Source: Thalassoroseus pseudoceratinae (GTDB lineage Bacteria > Planctomycetota > Planctomycetia > Planctomycetales > Planctomycetaceae). From it: a DNA stretch of 64,000 nt. Both the position numbers and the translations under genes were made by a program. The stretch covers positions 682,001-746,000 of the forward strand of contig NZ_JAALXT010000003.1 in assembly GCF_011634775.1 (NCBI RefSeq), written 5' to 3'. The notes beneath the pieces are model-generated. The model made no database searches. It saw nothing but the letters and a program-made list of their open reading frames with translations, and was not told where the DNA came from. Shown one piece after another: positions 36,324 through 46,701 of the stretch; position 1 is the stretch's first letter; each line of letters opens with the position of its first letter.

Positions 36324-36791
36324 TTACGCGTCTGAGCCAGGACCACGACGAGCAGCATCAGGATCGTTGGTTGGAAGTGGACCTCCGCTTTCCAAGGTAA
36401 ATTCAAAGGTGTTTTCTTCATCTTTGACTTCCTCTTTGAGATTGCTGTTTTGGTTGTATCGAGCAGGAATGGTCTCTTGAGGAGGCGGGGCTTCTGAATC
36501 ATCCGGATCGGCAATTCCGGTTCGGATTCGCACGGTGTGCGAGCCGATTTTAGCACCCGGGACATCGGGCTTGTACTCGACGGTGAACTCTCCGTTGGCG
36601 TCCGTCATCCCATATGACGGTCGGCCTTCCTCGGGTTCGAACGTCACACGAGCTCCACTCAGCGGTTTTCCGTTAAACGTGACTTTTCCGGCGACCGGAG
36701 CGAGCGAAGGGAGATCTCCGCCGCCACATCCTGCGAGAAGTCCCGCGAGGACAGCCATCGCAGGGAACATGTTGTGAAACGGGATTTTCAC
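36324..36791 (-). CDS. lipoprotein with carboxypeptidase-regulatory-like domain
   Basis: 155 residues. The lipobox LAGLLAGC puts the lipidated Cys at 22, followed by a Gly-rich linker and a beta-sandwich of the type VAGKVTFNGKPLSGARVTFEPEEGRPSYGMTD, then DANGEFTVEY. Planctomycete genomes carry many such short lipoproteins, often next to DUF1559 genes as here (the next gene, divergent, is one). The GTG at 36791 has AGAGGA upstream; the frame stays open to a TTG at 36839. The function is unknown. Confidence 0.82.
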   Translation of the reverse strand: MKIPFHNMFPAMAVLAGLLAGCGGGDLPSLAPVAGKVTFNGKPLSGARVTFEPEEGRPSYGMTDANGEFTVEYKPDVPGAKIGSHTVRIRTGIADPDDSEAPPPQETIPARYNQNSNLKEEVKDEENTFEFTLESGGPLPTNDPDAARRGPGSDA

Positions 36792-37185
36792 GGAATTTTT
36801 TCCTCTTGATTTGATCGCGAATATCTCAGGATTCAACAAAACCTAATTGGGCTGCGATCCCCATTATTAGATGAGCCAACGCCCAACGTGACTTTTGTTT
36901 GGCGGAGGAATCGAGCGGTCTGACAATAACGCTCTTTGCGCAAATTTCCAATGCAATGAGCTGTGGCTATTTGAGCAAGAACTTTTTCCCGCAAGAAATA
37001 CCTGCGTGATATTGATATCCGTTGGCGTCACAATTAGTGAATATCACGTAACATGAACAGACAATAGTGTCGATTCGTGTGGGACTGACTTGCCAACCTC
37101 TGACAATCTGTTACAACTAAAGTTCACCATTTTTTGATATCAACCCGTTCGGGCCAAATCTTTTTCCATTTGCAGGAGCTTCTGA
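36792..37185. other. divergent promoter region
   Basis: About 394 bp, AT-richer than its surroundings, between the lipoprotein (minus) and the DUF1559 gene (plus). No repeat seen. Confidence 0.35.
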
Positions 37186-38049
37186 ATGCACCAAGTTGTG
37201 GGTAAAAAACGCGGATTCACGCTGATCGAGCTATTGGTCGTCATTGCGATCATCGCTATTCTGATCGCATTACTATTGCCAGCTGTTCAACAGGCTCGGG
37301 AAGCAGCCCGGCGAACTCAGTGCAAGAATAATCTGAAGCAAATTGGTGTCGCGACACACAATTACCACGATACCTACAAGAGCTTTCCGTCAGGGTGGAT
37401 TCAGTCACGAACATCGGGAACGCTGGAGCCTGGCTGGGGTTGGGGAGCGTTAATCTTGCCATTCATTGAGCAAGGTAACCTGCACGAGCAAATGGGAGTG
37501 TCAACGGTTGATTTCGACCTTGTGGACGGCACCGATGATGGAACGGCCAGCCCTACACCGGAGACGGAAACAGTCTTAGACGCCTATCGTTGCCCTTCCG
37601 ATACCGGTGGCGAGCTCAACAGCAACCGAGGTGGACATGCTGTTTCCAATTACATCGGTGTCTATGGGAGCTGCTGTCGGGACAATTTGAACGCTGGCAA
37701 CGGTATGTTTTGGTCCAACAGTTCGGTTCGGATGCGGGATGTCGAAGACGGTACCACCCAAACCTTCATGATTGGCGAAATCAACAGAGACGAGCCTGAA
37801 CGACGCGGTGGTATTTGGGCCGGATACTACACCAATGGAAAGTATGGTGGGGTTGTTTGGCAAACTGATAACACTGCTGCCGACGTCATCAATGGCACCA
37901 GTAACTTCACTTTCAGCAGTAAGCATCCGGGCGGGGCTCACTTCCTTGCCGCTGATGGCTCGACGCATTTTGTCAGCGAGAACATTGATGGTGTGATGTA
38001 CGAGCGACTGGGCAACCGCAAAGACGGCCAAGTTGTTGAGTTTCCGTAG
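37186..38049 (+). CDS. DUF1559 prepilin-like protein
   Basis: 287 residues, the shortest complete copy in the window. [21 protein letters not shown] at 9-29 is the prepilin helix with Glu at +5; [25 protein letters not shown] follows. [25 protein letters not shown] is the C-terminal box, and the tail is [13 protein letters not shown] site precedes the ATG. A hairpin at 38077-38115 ends the transcript. Likely exported and processed by a prepilin peptidase; its role is not known. Confidence 0.93.
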   Translation: MHQVVGKKRGFTLIELLVVIAIIAILIALLLPAVQQAREAARRTQCKNNLKQIGVATHNYHDTYKSFPSGWIQSRTSGTLEPGWGWGALILPFIEQGNLHEQMGVSTVDFDLVDGTDDGTASPTPETETVLDAYRCPSDTGGELNSNRGGHAVSNYIGVYGSCCRDNLNAGNGMFWSNSSVRMRDVEDGTTQTFMIGEINRDEPERRGGIWAGYYTNGKYGGVVWQTDNTAADVINGTSNFTFSSKHPGGAHFLAADGSTHFVSENIDGVMYERLGNRKDGQVVEFP

Positions 38050-38076
38050 ACAATTCAGGTCTTGAAGTCGAAACAA

Positions 38077-38115
38077 AAGAACGCCTCGATTCTCTAGGGA
38101 ATTCGAGGCGTTCTT
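38077..38115. terminator. bidirectional terminator between convergent genes
   Basis: AAGAACGCCTCGA (38077-38089) and TCGAGGCGTTCTT (38103-38115) are exact inverted repeats of 13 bp. It serves the DUF1559 gene and the convergent glycosyltransferase gene. Confidence 0.8.
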
Positions 38116-38139
38116 CGTTTGCTGATATTGAGAGAGCTA

Positions 38140-40152
38140 TTAGTCGGTTTGGTTGAGAATTTCCAGCAGTTCGACTTTGGCAGGGTGGTCGGAAACTTCG
38201 TCAAGGGCGACACGGGCGGCTCGTCGAGCTAATTCCGTTTCGCCGGACTTCTCAAACAAAAACGCTTGCCCCATGAGATATGTAGCTCGAATGCCCGGCG
38301 ACTGTTGATTCGATCGAGCCCAGAGTTTTTCCAGTCGCTCGCGAATCTGGTCCAATTCCGACTCATGATTCGGCCAATGGGCGCTTAACGCCCAATACGC
38401 GATCTGCGTTGGCTCAACCTTTCGGAGTTCCGCGAGCACTTCTGCTAGTAGTCTGTCGATTGCGACGGAAGATTCGAGCGGATGCCCCTTGCGGGAACTC
38501 GCGAGAAGAGTTCGCATCAACTGTTGCAACAGGGCATGACGATGACTGCGATCGTTCGGCTGATCCTTCGCCACTTCATAAAACCGAACAGCCTGATCAA
38601 CGTGTTCTAAATTCAACAACTGATCGCCGACTTTCAACGCGAGTAAAGCGACTTGGTCTCCATCAACCCGGCTACGATTGTCCGCTTGGTAGTCCTTCAT
38701 TTCCTCTAATGCTTGAAGGAAGTACTGTTCCGCGGCGTCGATGTCCTTTTCACGCAGGGCTAACTTGGCGAGCAACAATTCGTCATCGACTGCATAGGTC
38801 AGACGGCTCGACCCAAGCGGTATTTGAAAGAAGAGTAGTGTGGCCAACAAAACGACTAGTGTCACCATCGTTGCTGTCATCCGATTTCTGGACGATTTCG
38901 TTCGCCAGAAATGATAGAGCCAAGCCACACCGGAGACGCTAAACAGACACCAAATCGGGACCAAACCCAAGCGAAACCGTCCGAAGTTGTAAGTCAAAAT
39001 GACGGATAAAACGTGGGCTGCAACGATCAATAAAGGCAATCCATATCGCCGACAATCCCGAAGGCTGACGACCATACCGAGCAAGCCCAATGCACTGATC
39101 CATCCAAACGTTGGCAACCAACGAAGGACCGGAATCAGACGTGCCGCGACTCGATAGTTTCCACTATCATTGACTTCGAAATCATGCAAAAGCACATTCA
39201 GTTTTTGGATTGAAAGTGCCACCTCGCGGAACGGATGTTGGACCGCATACGATAGCCCTTGCCGGAACCAATACCGCGAGCTTTCTCCACGTGTCAGCTC
39301 TCGTCTCGTACGACGTTCCGCCTCGCGACGGAAGTCTTCGTGCTCTGTGAACGGGTTGGGTTTGACGAAATCCGGAGCATGATAAAACGGTTCCGCGTCG
39401 GGACCGTGGGCCATGTAAAAGACCTCTCCGCCACCCGCCGTGACGACAACAAATTCACCAGCAACGGACCAGTTGCGAACGGCCGATGGAATTAGGCAAA
39501 CCGCAATTGACGCGCACAAAATCAACCCATGCCTTATGAACCGTTGGGATTCTCGTCGATGCAGCCAAACTTCCCACGCGATTGGGAGCGACAGCAAAAT
39601 GTGATTCTCTCGCACGACACAAGCCAAACCAATCGCTAGGCCGGCCACAATCAGCCAAGGTGTTTTAAAATGTTCTCGAAATCTTAGACCTGCGTACAAG
39701 GTAAGAGTTGTCAGCAGCGGGCTAAGAAACGATTTCATCACAAGACCCTCATAGAAGACGAGAGGTCCGAAAACTGCAACAAGCAAGCCACCACCAATCG
39801 CGACAGGTCGTGAGAAAAGTCGGCACCCGCTGAGATAGATTAGAACGGCGGTTAAGACTCCGGCGACGTGCTGAATTGCTATTAGCCAGTCTAATTGCTC
39901 GCCGAACACCCGGAAAAACGAGCCAACGAGATACGGATATAACGGGGCCTGTTCAAAGACTTCCGAGCCAAGCCATTCACCGTCCGCTATTCGCTGGGCC
40001 CATTCGAGGTAGTAGCGATGATCTAAGTCAACAAAACCGGCTAACGCGGACTTTTGAAAACTCAGGAAATAGATCACACGCACTGCGACCGCCACTGCAA
40101 TGACGAGCCACAATCCTTGATCCCCTGAGATTTTGCGTTGGCCGATCTTCAT
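38140..40152 (-). CDS. GT39/ArnT-like membrane glycosyltransferase with TPR-like tail
   Basis: About 670 residues. Roughly ten membrane helices (about 14 to 425) begin with a loop holding GFVDLDHRYYLEWAQRIADGEW and APLYPYLVGSFFRVFG. This is the acidic first-loop pattern of lipid-linked sugar transferases of the GT39/PMT/ArnT clan, which pass a sugar from a polyprenyl-phosphate donor. The last 220 residues are soluble helical repeats of TPR type. The ATG at 40152 has GGGAG upstream; the frame is open to a GTG at 40257. The acceptor is unknown. Confidence 0.8.
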   Translation of the reverse strand: MKIGQRKISGDQGLWLVIAVAVAVRVIYFLSFQKSALAGFVDLDHRYYLEWAQRIADGEWLGSEVFEQAPLYPYLVGSFFRVFGEQLDWLIAIQHVAGVLTAVLIYLSGCRLFSRPVAIGGGLLVAVFGPLVFYEGLVMKSFLSPLLTTLTLYAGLRFREHFKTPWLIVAGLAIGLACVVRENHILLSLPIAWEVWLHRRESQRFIRHGLILCASIAVCLIPSAVRNWSVAGEFVVVTAGGGEVFYMAHGPDAEPFYHAPDFVKPNPFTEHEDFRREAERRTRRELTRGESSRYWFRQGLSYAVQHPFREVALSIQKLNVLLHDFEVNDSGNYRVAARLIPVLRWLPTFGWISALGLLGMVVSLRDCRRYGLPLLIVAAHVLSVILTYNFGRFRLGLVPIWCLFSVSGVAWLYHFWRTKSSRNRMTATMVTLVVLLATLLFFQIPLGSSRLTYAVDDELLLAKLALREKDIDAAEQYFLQALEEMKDYQADNRSRVDGDQVALLALKVGDQLLNLEHVDQAVRFYEVAKDQPNDRSHRHALLQQLMRTLLASSRKGHPLESSVAIDRLLAEVLAELRKVEPTQIAYWALSAHWPNHESELDQIRERLEKLWARSNQQSPGIRATYLMGQAFLFEKSGETELARRAARVALDEVSDHPAKVELLEILNQTD

Positions 40153-40498
40153 CCACTTGACTCCCAATTCTCGCGATTCTCTGTCAACGCGGATTCTAGT
40201 TGGAAACTTGTGCGGTGTCTCTCTAGAACGATGCATTTCCTCAAGAACATGGATCACAATTGAACCCGTAAACTCAGTCTACTGTTGAAATCGCCAGGTA
40301 AAATGGGGTAGAAATAGAAGCCTGCCTACCCCCACAACGACATTGCCAAAACCGCGGAGAGACTCCCGCCTTCGTGTCCGTCGATTTCCGATATTGCAGT
40401 CGATTCGAAAGCCGCTAACCCTCGTGGTCGCATGGACGACAATTCGGCCCGTCGAACCTTCAATATTGGACGGTACTATCCGACAAGTGAAAGTGCTA
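40153..40498. other. divergent intergenic region
   Basis: 346 bp between the glycosyltransferase and the PSCyt gene. Both long frames extend into it, but the preferred starts leave it non-coding. Nothing else recognised. Confidence 0.35.
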
Positions 40499-43400
40499 AT
40501 GAAGATACTCACACGTTTTACACCGGTTGTATTTCTGATTGTGTTGACGAGCCCGTCCTGGAGTTTGTGCGTAGACGCCGCTGAACCGATCTTGCAGTGG
40601 CGGTTTGATGGAACATCGCAGCCCGGTGCTTGGGCAGGGAAGTTTGGCACCCCGTCCGACGGTCCGCGACCACCACGCTACCCGGAATTCCATGAAGACA
40701 ACATCGCGACCCAGTTCGTTGGGCATGAAGGATGGATTGTCGTCAAAGATCACGAACGTGGCGGCTTTACGAACATCCGGTTTGGCAAGGGAGACACCTT
40801 CGCCTTTGAGACTTGGTTGAAAGTCAAATCGATCCGCAAAGGTCGCATCGTCTACTTGATGGGCAAAGGTCGGCATGGCAGTCTCAGTGAGAAACTGGGT
40901 GTTAACAATCAGAATTACGCGGTTCGATTGCAGGGAACAGACGCTGGAGCCCAAATTGGGTTGCTCTTTACAACCAAGGAACCCAAGTCTGGGGCGGTTG
41001 AATGGCATCGATGGTGGAGTGGACCGAAGGTTCCGCTCACCGGTTGGCATCACATCGCATTGAGTTTTACCTTCGGTCAAAGTGGCAGTTTACAGGCCTT
41101 TATTGATGGTCAACCAGTTGCTGGAACCTGGGACTTGGGCGGTGCCACGGACTTGCCACCGATTCAGGACGCCGCTGATCTCATCATTGGAACGGGGTAT
41201 CAACGGGACGAGTCACAGTCGTTTCAAGGTTGGATGGACAACATTGCGATCTATCGCAAACCATTCCAGGCCGAAGAAATCTCAAAACGATATGTTTTCG
41301 TTCCGCCGCCACCGCCCGTCACACGGGAAATGATTCCGCCGGGGAAAGTCCTTGTGCAAATCAGCGAGGACGGCGTTCCCGCCTCTAACAATTGGCCGGA
41401 AGAGCCGCAGGTCACGGAATCCTACGAAGAACATGTCTTTGGTTTGTTCGAAGTTCCGCATAAGTATGTTTCGACCGGTGTGCGTGGTGACCGGGCGAAT
41501 CCCTCTCACCTTCGGGCGTCGGCGATTGTGGAACTCCCAGCGGGCAAGCATCGACTTTTGCTGCGAGGTCGTGGACCGTGTCGTTTGACAATCGATGGTA
41601 AACAATTGCTAAAAACAGGGGCGCGTCCAGGCGACGGAGCCGGCCACGATTTGCTTTCGAAACAAGACAACTATCTTGATCTCGGCCCGACGTTCCGCTT
41701 CGCACCACCTGGCAACCGCGAGTCTTGGTGTGACTTCGAGACGGATGGCGGTGAGCATTTTGTGATTCTTGAAACCATCCTTGGCGGCGTGACCGGCGGC
41801 AGTCGGTTCCGGCCAGAACTCGGCGAGACCGTGGTGGCGGTTTCGTTGGAAGGAAGTGAGTCCTGGTCATTGATGTCTCCTGGTGACCGGCACGTCGACT
41901 ACACAGATGCGGGATGGGCTGCCTACGAATCCGAACGGCGAGAGTGGCTCGCGAAAGTCAACGCAAAGGCCCGTTCAAAATGCCGAGATGCCAACAGCGA
42001 GTATTGGAACAAACGTCGTCAGGAGGCTGCGAAATGGTTGGCCGAAACCGAGGATGTCGAAATTCCGTCACTCCCCGAAGGCTATCCCGCACATAATGCC
42101 ATCGACCATTTCATTGCCCAGCGAATTGACGTCGCGGCGAAGGCGTCGCGTCAGAGTCAAGCAAGCGGTGTTTCATACTTCCGAGAAATCCGTCCCTTGC
42201 TAGAGGCACGCTGCTACTCCTGCCATCAAGGTGAAAAAGCGCAAGGCGGCTTGCGGATCGACAATCATGTTTCAATGCTCGAAGGTGGTGATGCCTACGG
42301 ACCATCGATTGTCCCTGGACATCCCGACCAGAGTGCGCTCATCGCTCGGATCGCAGCGTCGGATGAATCCGAAGTGATGCCGCCCAAAGGGGACCGGCTG
42401 TCCGCGAAAGAAGTCGACCTACTGAAACGTTGGATCGAAGGCGGGGCGGTTTGGCCACAGTTCGATGTAACCAACTTCGAACCGACACCCCTCGCCGACG
42501 ACCTAAAATTCCTCCGACGAGTCACGCTCGACACTGTAGGCGTCACACCGACTGAGGCGGAAATCCAAGCGTTCATGAATGACGATCCGGCTAGTCGCCG
42601 CGAAAACGTGATTGAACGCTTGCTGAAGGATCCGCGGTGGGCGGATCACTGGATGGGTTATTGGCTTGATGTCTTGGCCGAAAATCCGAACATGATCAAT
42701 CCTACTCTCAACAACACTGGCCCGTTCCGCTGGTGGTTGTACGAGTCCATGCTCGACAACAAGCCCGCGGATTTGTTCGTCACTGAGCTGATCCGGATGG
42801 AAGGCAGCGAGCGGTTCGGCGGTCCCGCCGGTTTTGCGACTGCGACACAAAACGACCTTCCCATGGCGGCGAAAGGGATCATCGTCAGTTCGGCATTTCT
42901 GGGGGTGCAAATGAAGTGTGCCCGCTGCCACGATGCCCCATCACATGTTTCTTTGCAGAAGGATTTGCTTGAGCTGGCTGCGTCGTTGAAACAGAAGACG
43001 GTCAAGCTCCCCAAGTCAAGTAGTGTCCCAGCGGGGCGGCTCGATCACGGTGGGCGAAAACCGCTGATTGAAGTCACCTTGGCACCGGGGGCGGAAGTGA
43101 AACCGGCATGGCCGTTCGAGCGATATTGTGACGAATCCATCGCCGATGTCCTCGCCGAAAAACCGGAGAGCCCTCGCGATCGCTTAGCAACCTTGATCAC
43201 TGCGCCGCAGAACGAGCGATTTGCTCAGGTCATGGTCAATCGAATTTGGCAACGGTTGATGGGGCGAGGATTGGTTGAAAATGTCGACGATTGGGAACGC
43301 GGCGAACCATCGCATCCAGAACTATTGCGATGGCTCGGCCGGCAATTCGTGGCCTCTGGCTACGATGTCAAAGCGATCAGCCGACTGATTCTCAGTTCGC

Positions 43401-44197
43401 ATGCCTATCAGCGGGCAACAGATGTCACACTCGCAGAGACGAGTCCACTTTACGTCGCTCCCGCACCACGACGACTCACCGCCGAGCAAATCGTGGATTC
43501 TGTATTCCACGCGACCGGCACACCGTTTGATTTGGAAGAAGTGAGCTTGGATATCGATAGCGTTCGCGCCGTCCGGAACGCCATCTCAATGGGCAAACCA
43601 CGTCGATCTTGGATGTTGGCATCGACGTCGAATGAGCGTGACCGTCCAAGTTTGTCACTCCCCCGAATTACGGCTGTCACAAGCGTTCTGGAGGCATTTG
43701 GTTGGCGGGGAGCGCGACAGGATCCCCGGAGTCTTCGCGAAACCGAACCGGACGTGTTACAACCGGCGATCTTCGCCAACGGCGTTATGAGCATCTGGTT
43801 GACACGTTTGAGTGATCGTCACGGACTCACTCAGCTTGCATTGGAGGATCAACCCGTTGAAGAACTCGTGGACCGCGTGTTCCTTCGACTACTGACGCGT
43901 CAACCAACCACTGCCGAGAGAGAACGCTACATTCGTGTGCTTTCCGAAGGTTACGAGTCCCGTGTGATACCGGAATCCGAACGTGCCCTACCGAAACCGG
44001 AGAAACGTGAACCAGTTCGTTATGTCAGTTGGTCCAACCATGTTGATGGGCCGGCGAACGCGTTGGCATTGGAGAAGGAAGCTGACGCACGCCGCGGTGA
44101 TCCCCCTACCAATGCGTTGAATGAAGATTGGCGACTGCGAATGGAAGACTTCGTATGGGCCGTTCTCAACGCGCCCGAATGGGTCTATACACCTTAA
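40499..44197 (+). CDS. PSCyt1/DUF1549/DUF1553 cytochrome protein with LamG domain
   Basis: 1232 residues, exported by a signal peptide ending near VDAA (28). A LamG/concanavalin-like domain (about 30-265) is followed by a beta-rich part (280-500). The stretch NAIDHFIAQRI (near 533-543), normally the start of DUF1549, is followed by a PSCyt1 cytochrome with C572-Y-S-C575-H and MPPKGDRLS. DUF1549 then continues with FLRRVTLDTVGVTPTEAEI and CARCH near 807, and DUF1553 fills the C-terminus (about 880-1210). These giant proteins are planctomycete-specific and are assumed to be heme-containing periplasmic proteins. The DUF1501 gene 46 bp downstream is the usual partner. The frame stays open upstream to 40343 but the signal peptide fixes the start. 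Confidence 0.9.
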   Translation: MKILTRFTPVVFLIVLTSPSWSLCVDAAEPILQWRFDGTSQPGAWAGKFGTPSDGPRPPRYPEFHEDNIATQFVGHEGWIVVKDHERGGFTNIRFGKGDTFAFETWLKVKSIRKGRIVYLMGKGRHGSLSEKLGVNNQNYAVRLQGTDAGAQIGLLFTTKEPKSGAVEWHRWWSGPKVPLTGWHHIALSFTFGQSGSLQAFIDGQPVAGTWDLGGATDLPPIQDAADLIIGTGYQRDESQSFQGWMDNIAIYRKPFQAEEISKRYVFVPPPPPVTREMIPPGKVLVQISEDGVPASNNWPEEPQVTESYEEHVFGLFEVPHKYVSTGVRGDRANPSHLRASAIVELPAGKHRLLLRGRGPCRLTIDGKQLLKTGARPGDGAGHDLLSKQDNYLDLGPTFRFAPPGNRESWCDFETDGGEHFVILETILGGVTGGSRFRPELGETVVAVSLEGSESWSLMSPGDRHVDYTDAGWAAYESERREWLAKVNAKARSKCRDANSEYWNKRRQEAAKWLAETEDVEIPSLPEGYPAHNAIDHFIAQRIDVAAKASRQSQASGVSYFREIRPLLEARCYSCHQGEKAQGGLRIDNHVSMLEGGDAYGPSIVPGHPDQSALIARIAASDESEVMPPKGDRLSAKEVDLLKRWIEGGAVWPQFDVTNFEPTPLADDLKFLRRVTLDTVGVTPTEAEIQAFMNDDPASRRENVIERLLKDPRWADHWMGYWLDVLAENPNMINPTLNNTGPFRWWLYESMLDNKPADLFVTELIRMEGSERFGGPAGFATATQNDLPMAAKGIIVSSAFLGVQMKCARCHDAPSHVSLQKDLLELAASLKQKTVKLPKSSSVPAGRLDHGGRKPLIEVTLAPGAEVKPAWPFERYCDESIADVLAEKPESPRDRLATLITAPQNERFAQVMVNRIWQRLMGRGLVENVDDWERGEPSHPELLRWLGRQFVASGYDVKAISRLILSSHAYQRATDVTLAETSPLYVAPAPRRLTAEQIVDSVFHATGTPFDLEEVSLDIDSVRAVRNAISMGKPRRSWMLASTSNERDRPSLSLPRITAVTSVLEAFGWRGARQDPRSLRETEPDVLQPAIFANGVMSIWLTRLSDRHGLTQLALEDQPVEELVDRVFLRLLTRQPTTAERERYIRVLSEGYESRVIPESERALPKPEKREPVRYVSWSNHVDGPANALALEKEADARRGDPPTNALNEDWRLRMEDFVWAVLNAPEWVYTP

Positions 44198-44242
44198 CAA
44201 TTCGAGCCTGCACTCATCTCATATCGATATATTGGAGTCACC

Positions 44243-45523
44243 ATGGATCGACGAAGTTTTCTCAAGAAGTCCAGCGTCATTTCTGCGGCGGCGCTCGCCG
44301 GTCGTTCAGTACTAGCTGCACCGGAGGCCACGAAGTTCCCCAAAGGGAAGGCGGAACACGTCATCTTCCTATGGCTCGGCGGTGGCATGGCACAAATCGA
44401 CACGTTCGATCCCAAGCGACGTGGCAACTCGAAAGCATCTCCCAAAATCGCAGGATCAGAATATGACACGATCGATACCGTCGTGCCAGGCGTGAAGTTC
44501 TGCGAACATCTCCATCGCACCGCAAAGCTAGCGGATCGGTTGACCGTTATGCGGACGATCAATCACCATTTGATTGATGAACACGCATTTGGCACGAACT
44601 TCGTCCATACGGGGCGTGCAATCAGCGGCAGTATTACGTACCCATCGCTGGGATCGATCATCGGGCACGTCGCTGGGCCGGTGAACCCGAATGTGCCAGC
44701 CTATATGCTGATTGGTTATCCGAATGTGAGTCGTGGGCCAGGTTTCCTTGGTGCGAAGAGCGGTTTCGTGTATCTCGTCGACACGGAAAGTGGCCCCGCC
44801 GGTTTCTCGCGACCTGAAGACGTGACACCGGATCGTGTCGCACGTCGCCGCCATCTGCTTGAGCCCCTGACGACACGCGTCCCCCAAGACTCGGTCATCG
44901 CACAGTACCGAGCTGCACAAGCCGAAGCAATGCGACTCGCCGGACCGGACTTCATGCAGCACTTCCGTTTGGACGACGAATCATCCGAATTGCGAAACTC
45001 CTACGGAGGTGAGTTCGGGCAGCGATGTTTGTTAGCGCGCCGACTGGTGCAAGCCGGCGTTCGATTTATCGAAGTCTCTCATAACTTGAATTTCATCAAC
45101 GGCACTGGCTGGGATACGCATAACGAAGGGCAACAAAACCAACATTTGCTCATCAAAGAACTGGACATTGCGTTGTCCGCTCTCATCACCGATCTCGAAC
45201 AGCAAGGCATTCTTGACAAAACTCTAATCGCATTGGGCACGGAATTCGGTCGTCCCGCAAGTTATGACGGCCGCGGCGGACGTGGACACCAAGGAACTTG
45301 TTTCAGTCTGCTGCTGGCAGGGGGAGGTCTCAATCATCAGGGGGCGTACGGAGTCACGGATGAATTGAGCAAAAAAATCGTTGAGAACCCCGTCTCTGTT
45401 CCCGACTATCACGCAACTATTCATGCGGCCCTCGGTATTGATCCGTCACAGGAACTCTATGCCGGCTCACGCCCTGTACCTATCACCGACGGTGGCCAAC
45501 CCGTGAAAAAGTTGTTTTCGTAA
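44243..45523 (+). CDS. DUF1501 protein, Tat-exported
   Basis: 426 residues. [20 protein letters not shown] is a twin-arginine signal. The body has the DUF1501 pattern of a sulfatase/alkaline-phosphatase-like fold: [36 protein letters not shown] and [12 protein letters not shown]1501 genes almost always follow DUF1549/DUF1553 genes, as here. A GGAG site precedes the ATG. Its enzymatic role is not established. Confidence 0.94.
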   Translation: MDRRSFLKKSSVISAAALAGRSVLAAPEATKFPKGKAEHVIFLWLGGGMAQIDTFDPKRRGNSKASPKIAGSEYDTIDTVVPGVKFCEHLHRTAKLADRLTVMRTINHHLIDEHAFGTNFVHTGRAISGSITYPSLGSIIGHVAGPVNPNVPAYMLIGYPNVSRGPGFLGAKSGFVYLVDTESGPAGFSRPEDVTPDRVARRRHLLEPLTTRVPQDSVIAQYRAAQAEAMRLAGPDFMQHFRLDDESSELRNSYGGEFGQRCLLARRLVQAGVRFIEVSHNLNFINGTGWDTHNEGQQNQHLLIKELDIALSALITDLEQQGILDKTLIALGTEFGRPASYDGRGGRGHQGTCFSLLLAGGGLNHQGAYGVTDELSKKIVENPVSVPDYHATIHAALGIDPSQELYAGSRPVPITDGGQPVKKLFS

Positions 45524-45752
45524 AATCGGCCGCGGTTCGCCAGGCATATCCGCAGCTTGCCTCTCGCACTCCTTGCAGTTGAACCCTGAGCCTTGTTAAG
45601 GAGTTCAGGTTGTAACAATCCTGCAGGGCTTGTCGACAATGATTCCGGCGAATCGATTCGACGAGATGTTCCAGTTGAACGTGCTCCGTCGGTTGTGCCG
45701 ATTGTTTCCCCGTCGGCCATCTTCCGATTCTACCGTTACAGGGGGGCAAATT

Positions 45753-46631
45753 ATGTCCAGGCTGTCATCCGTCGCCGGACTTGCAATTCTAACTGTCGTG
45801 AACCTGCCGGTAACCGCGACGGCAGAAAACCTCCGGTCCGAGTGCTTTGTCGAACCCACCGCTGTTTTCTCCGAATGCGGGAGCAGTTGTTCGTTGGTCG
45901 AGGAGTGTCGTCAGCCAGAACTTGAATGCAAGTTCGATATCCCTGGTTGGGTTCCGGAAATGCATGGGACCACAACAGTTCGTGGGCGAACAGCTAACGT
46001 TAATGTCAGCACTCGCGAGATTTTCGAGAGCATCTCGGACTTCAACTTTATTTTTTCCGGGCAACTGGAAGTCAGCTATAAGAAGTGGGGGTTCCTCGCC
46101 AATGGCTACTACTACAACCTTGGCGTCGACCGAAGTGTTCTTCCCCGGATCGATTTGACCGCTGGGTTTGCACAGGCCATCGTCGACTTCGCCGCTATCT
46201 ACAACGTATCCGAAGACATCGGTTTGACCGACTGGAATCAGTCCATGGAAGCCGATGTCTTGCTCGGCGGTCGTTACAATCTTCTTGATACCAATGAAAT
46301 CACCATCACCGGGCCACGTGGGCGTAGTGTCACCGCTGCTGGTTCGCGGCAGTGGGTCGATCCAATCATCGGTGGCCGGTTTCGTGCCCCGGTGACCGAT
46401 GACTTTTGGCTCACATTTCGCGGCGACGTTGGCGGCTTCGGGATTGGTTCTTGTTCTCAACTGACTTACAACATCGAAGCCCTCGGACGCTTTCAATGTT
46501 CAGAGCATTGCCAACTGAGCCTCGGATATCGCTTGCTCGATATCGACCAAGAACAGGGGAGCGGCAACAACAGGTTCGCGTATGACATGCAACTCCGCGG
46601 CCCCATCGTGCAACTTGGATTCCAATTCTGA
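45753..46631 (+). CDS. outer-membrane beta-barrel protein
   Basis: 292 residues with a signal peptide ending at ATAEN (about 25), a Cys-rich start (ECGSSCSLVEECRQPELEC), then a beta-barrel with alternating strands. Features such as YNLLDTNEITITGPRG, DPIIGGRFRAPVTDDFWLTFRGDVGGFGIG and the C-terminal RGPIVQLGFQF (Phe last) are typical of OmpW/OmpA-like small barrels. The ATG at 45753 has GGGGGG upstream; the open frame starts at 45630 but lacks a signal there. The Cys cluster near the N-terminus is unusual for a barrel. Confidence 0.78.
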   Translation: MSRLSSVAGLAILTVVNLPVTATAENLRSECFVEPTAVFSECGSSCSLVEECRQPELECKFDIPGWVPEMHGTTTVRGRTANVNVSTREIFESISDFNFIFSGQLEVSYKKWGFLANGYYYNLGVDRSVLPRIDLTAGFAQAIVDFAAIYNVSEDIGLTDWNQSMEADVLLGGRYNLLDTNEITITGPRGRSVTAAGSRQWVDPIIGGRFRAPVTDDFWLTFRGDVGGFGIGSCSQLTYNIEALGRFQCSEHCQLSLGYRLLDIDQEQGSGNNRFAYDMQLRGPIVQLGFQF

Positions 46632-46701
46632 TCCGAGGGTTCCACGATCCCGTGTCGGTCACTCTACGTTCCCATGATGTCTCTATGAAATCTCCACGTG
46701 T

